12,719 nucleotides of DNA from assembly GCA_024710825.1 (NCBI GenBank), contig JANJUA010000411.1, positions 1 to 12,719 on the forward strand, read 5' to 3'. Positions within the stretch are counted from its first letter, which is position 1; each line of letters starts with the position of its first letter. Origin of the DNA: Solirubrobacteraceae bacterium. GTDB taxonomy: Bacteria > Actinomycetota > Thermoleophilia > Solirubrobacterales > Solirubrobacteraceae. The notes under the pieces are model-generated. The model made no database searches, was not told the DNA's origin, and saw only the letters and a program-made list of their open reading frames with translations. Below are positions 12,446 through 12,719 of this stretch, piece by piece. A program made the translations under genes and the position numbers.

Positions 12446-12719
12446 ATGCTGAGCGTGTCACGGCTCCTCAACGGCGTGATAGGCCCGCAGGATGCCCTGC
12501 GCTACGGCCGGTCGAGCGCGCGATCGCCCGCCCACCTGCTGCACTTCACCGCCGACAAGAAGCCGGTCGTGGTGTGGAACGTCACGCAGCGCTGCAACCT
12601 GCACTGCGCGCACTGCTACTCGGACTCGATGGACCGCGAGTACCCCGGGGAGCTGACCACGGGCGAGGGGCTGGCCCTGATCGCCGACCTGGCCGCGTTC
12701 GGCGTGCCGACGATCCTGT
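12446..12719 (+). CDS. ahbC: Radical SAM protein, AhbC-like (12,18-didecarboxysiroheme deacetylase), N-terminal part
   Basis: The first 91 residues are inside the window and the gene runs off the right edge. The 4Fe-4S radical SAM motif is Cys50, Cys54 and Cys57 in RCNLHCAHCYSDS. The approach is diagnostic: LRYGRSS (18-24), then HLLHFTADKKPVVVWNVT (30-47), then YPGELTTGEG and DLAAFGVPTIL. This layout matches what I know of AhbC, which removes the two acetate side chains of didecarboxysiroheme on the siroheme route to heme b. NirJ of heme d1 synthesis is the close alternative but usually lacks the LRYGR...HLLxF lead-in; AhbD has a different RLIAWEVTRSCN-type motif. The C-terminal auxiliary-cluster cysteines that would help decide are outside the window. 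The start is supported by a TAGGCT hexamer 7 bases upstream. Radical SAM identity is certain; AhbC versus NirJ is probable. Confidence 0.8.
   Translation, partial: MLSVSRLLNGVIGPQDALRYGRSSARSPAHLLHFTADKKPVVVWNVTQRCNLHCAHCYSDSMDREYPGELTTGEGLALIADLAAFGVPTIL

Noticed and set aside
1-12719. CRISPR arrays, tRNA or rRNA genes, insertion sequences, phage genes or attachment sites
   Set aside because: No regularly spaced repeats, cloverleaf signatures, transposase motifs or target-site duplications were seen on reading both strands. Composition looks uniform.

Overview
The window reads as chromosomal DNA of a high-GC actinobacterium. Codon third positions are almost all G or C, and many starts are GTG. 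The protein sequences look to me like the Thermoleophilia / Solirubrobacterales branch; that placement is an inference from general resemblance, not a database result. The window is essentially a terminal-oxidase locus carrying two different heme-copper oxygen reductases.

Layout. (1) Positions 1-404, minus strand: the start of an unidentified membrane or exported protein running off the left edge, preceded by a collapsed peptidase C26 (PuuD-like) gene that has lost its catalytic middle. (2) 418-1209: a crotonase-family enoyl-CoA hydratase/isomerase. (3) 1267-5108, plus strand: oxidase cluster 1, with subunit II (ctaC1), an A1-type subunit I (ctaD1), heme o synthase (ctaB), a 36-residue one-helix protein and a 76-residue subunit IV-like protein. 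(4) 5109-5303: a convergent intergenic region with palindromic structure. (5) 5304-5723, minus strand: a double-CBS protein, divergent from (6) 5853-6224, a stand-alone AraC-type DNA-binding domain. (7) 6313-10806: oxidase cluster 2, a caa3 operon with subunit II fused to cytochrome c, an A2-type subunit I with an extra N-terminal helical pair, a duplicated USP-like cytosolic protein, subunit III (ctaE) and a 35-residue one-helix protein. (8) 10919-12307: a histidine-containing polytopic membrane protein that may bind heme or copper. (9) 12446 to the right edge: the start of a radical SAM protein closely resembling AhbC of the siroheme-dependent heme pathway.

How the genes fit together. Cluster 1 has the window's only ctaB and no subunit III; cluster 2 has the only ctaE and no heme-modifying gene. 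The two enzymes may therefore share maturation or subunits unless missing copies lie elsewhere. Heme appears at several levels: heme o/a synthesis (ctaB), heme c and heme a in the oxidases, and possible heme b or d1 synthesis at the right edge. The AraC and CBS genes between the clusters are positioned as candidate regulators of cluster 2.

Three patterns recur. A TAnnnT hexamer lies 7-10 nt before several starts, as in actinobacterial leaderless or near-leaderless transcription. Two very short leader ORFs sit directly ahead of main genes. Genes are joined by 4-nt ATGA/GTGA overlaps. The least explained items are the two one-helix microproteins, the USP-like gene inside the caa3 operon, and the membrane protein/AhbC pair.
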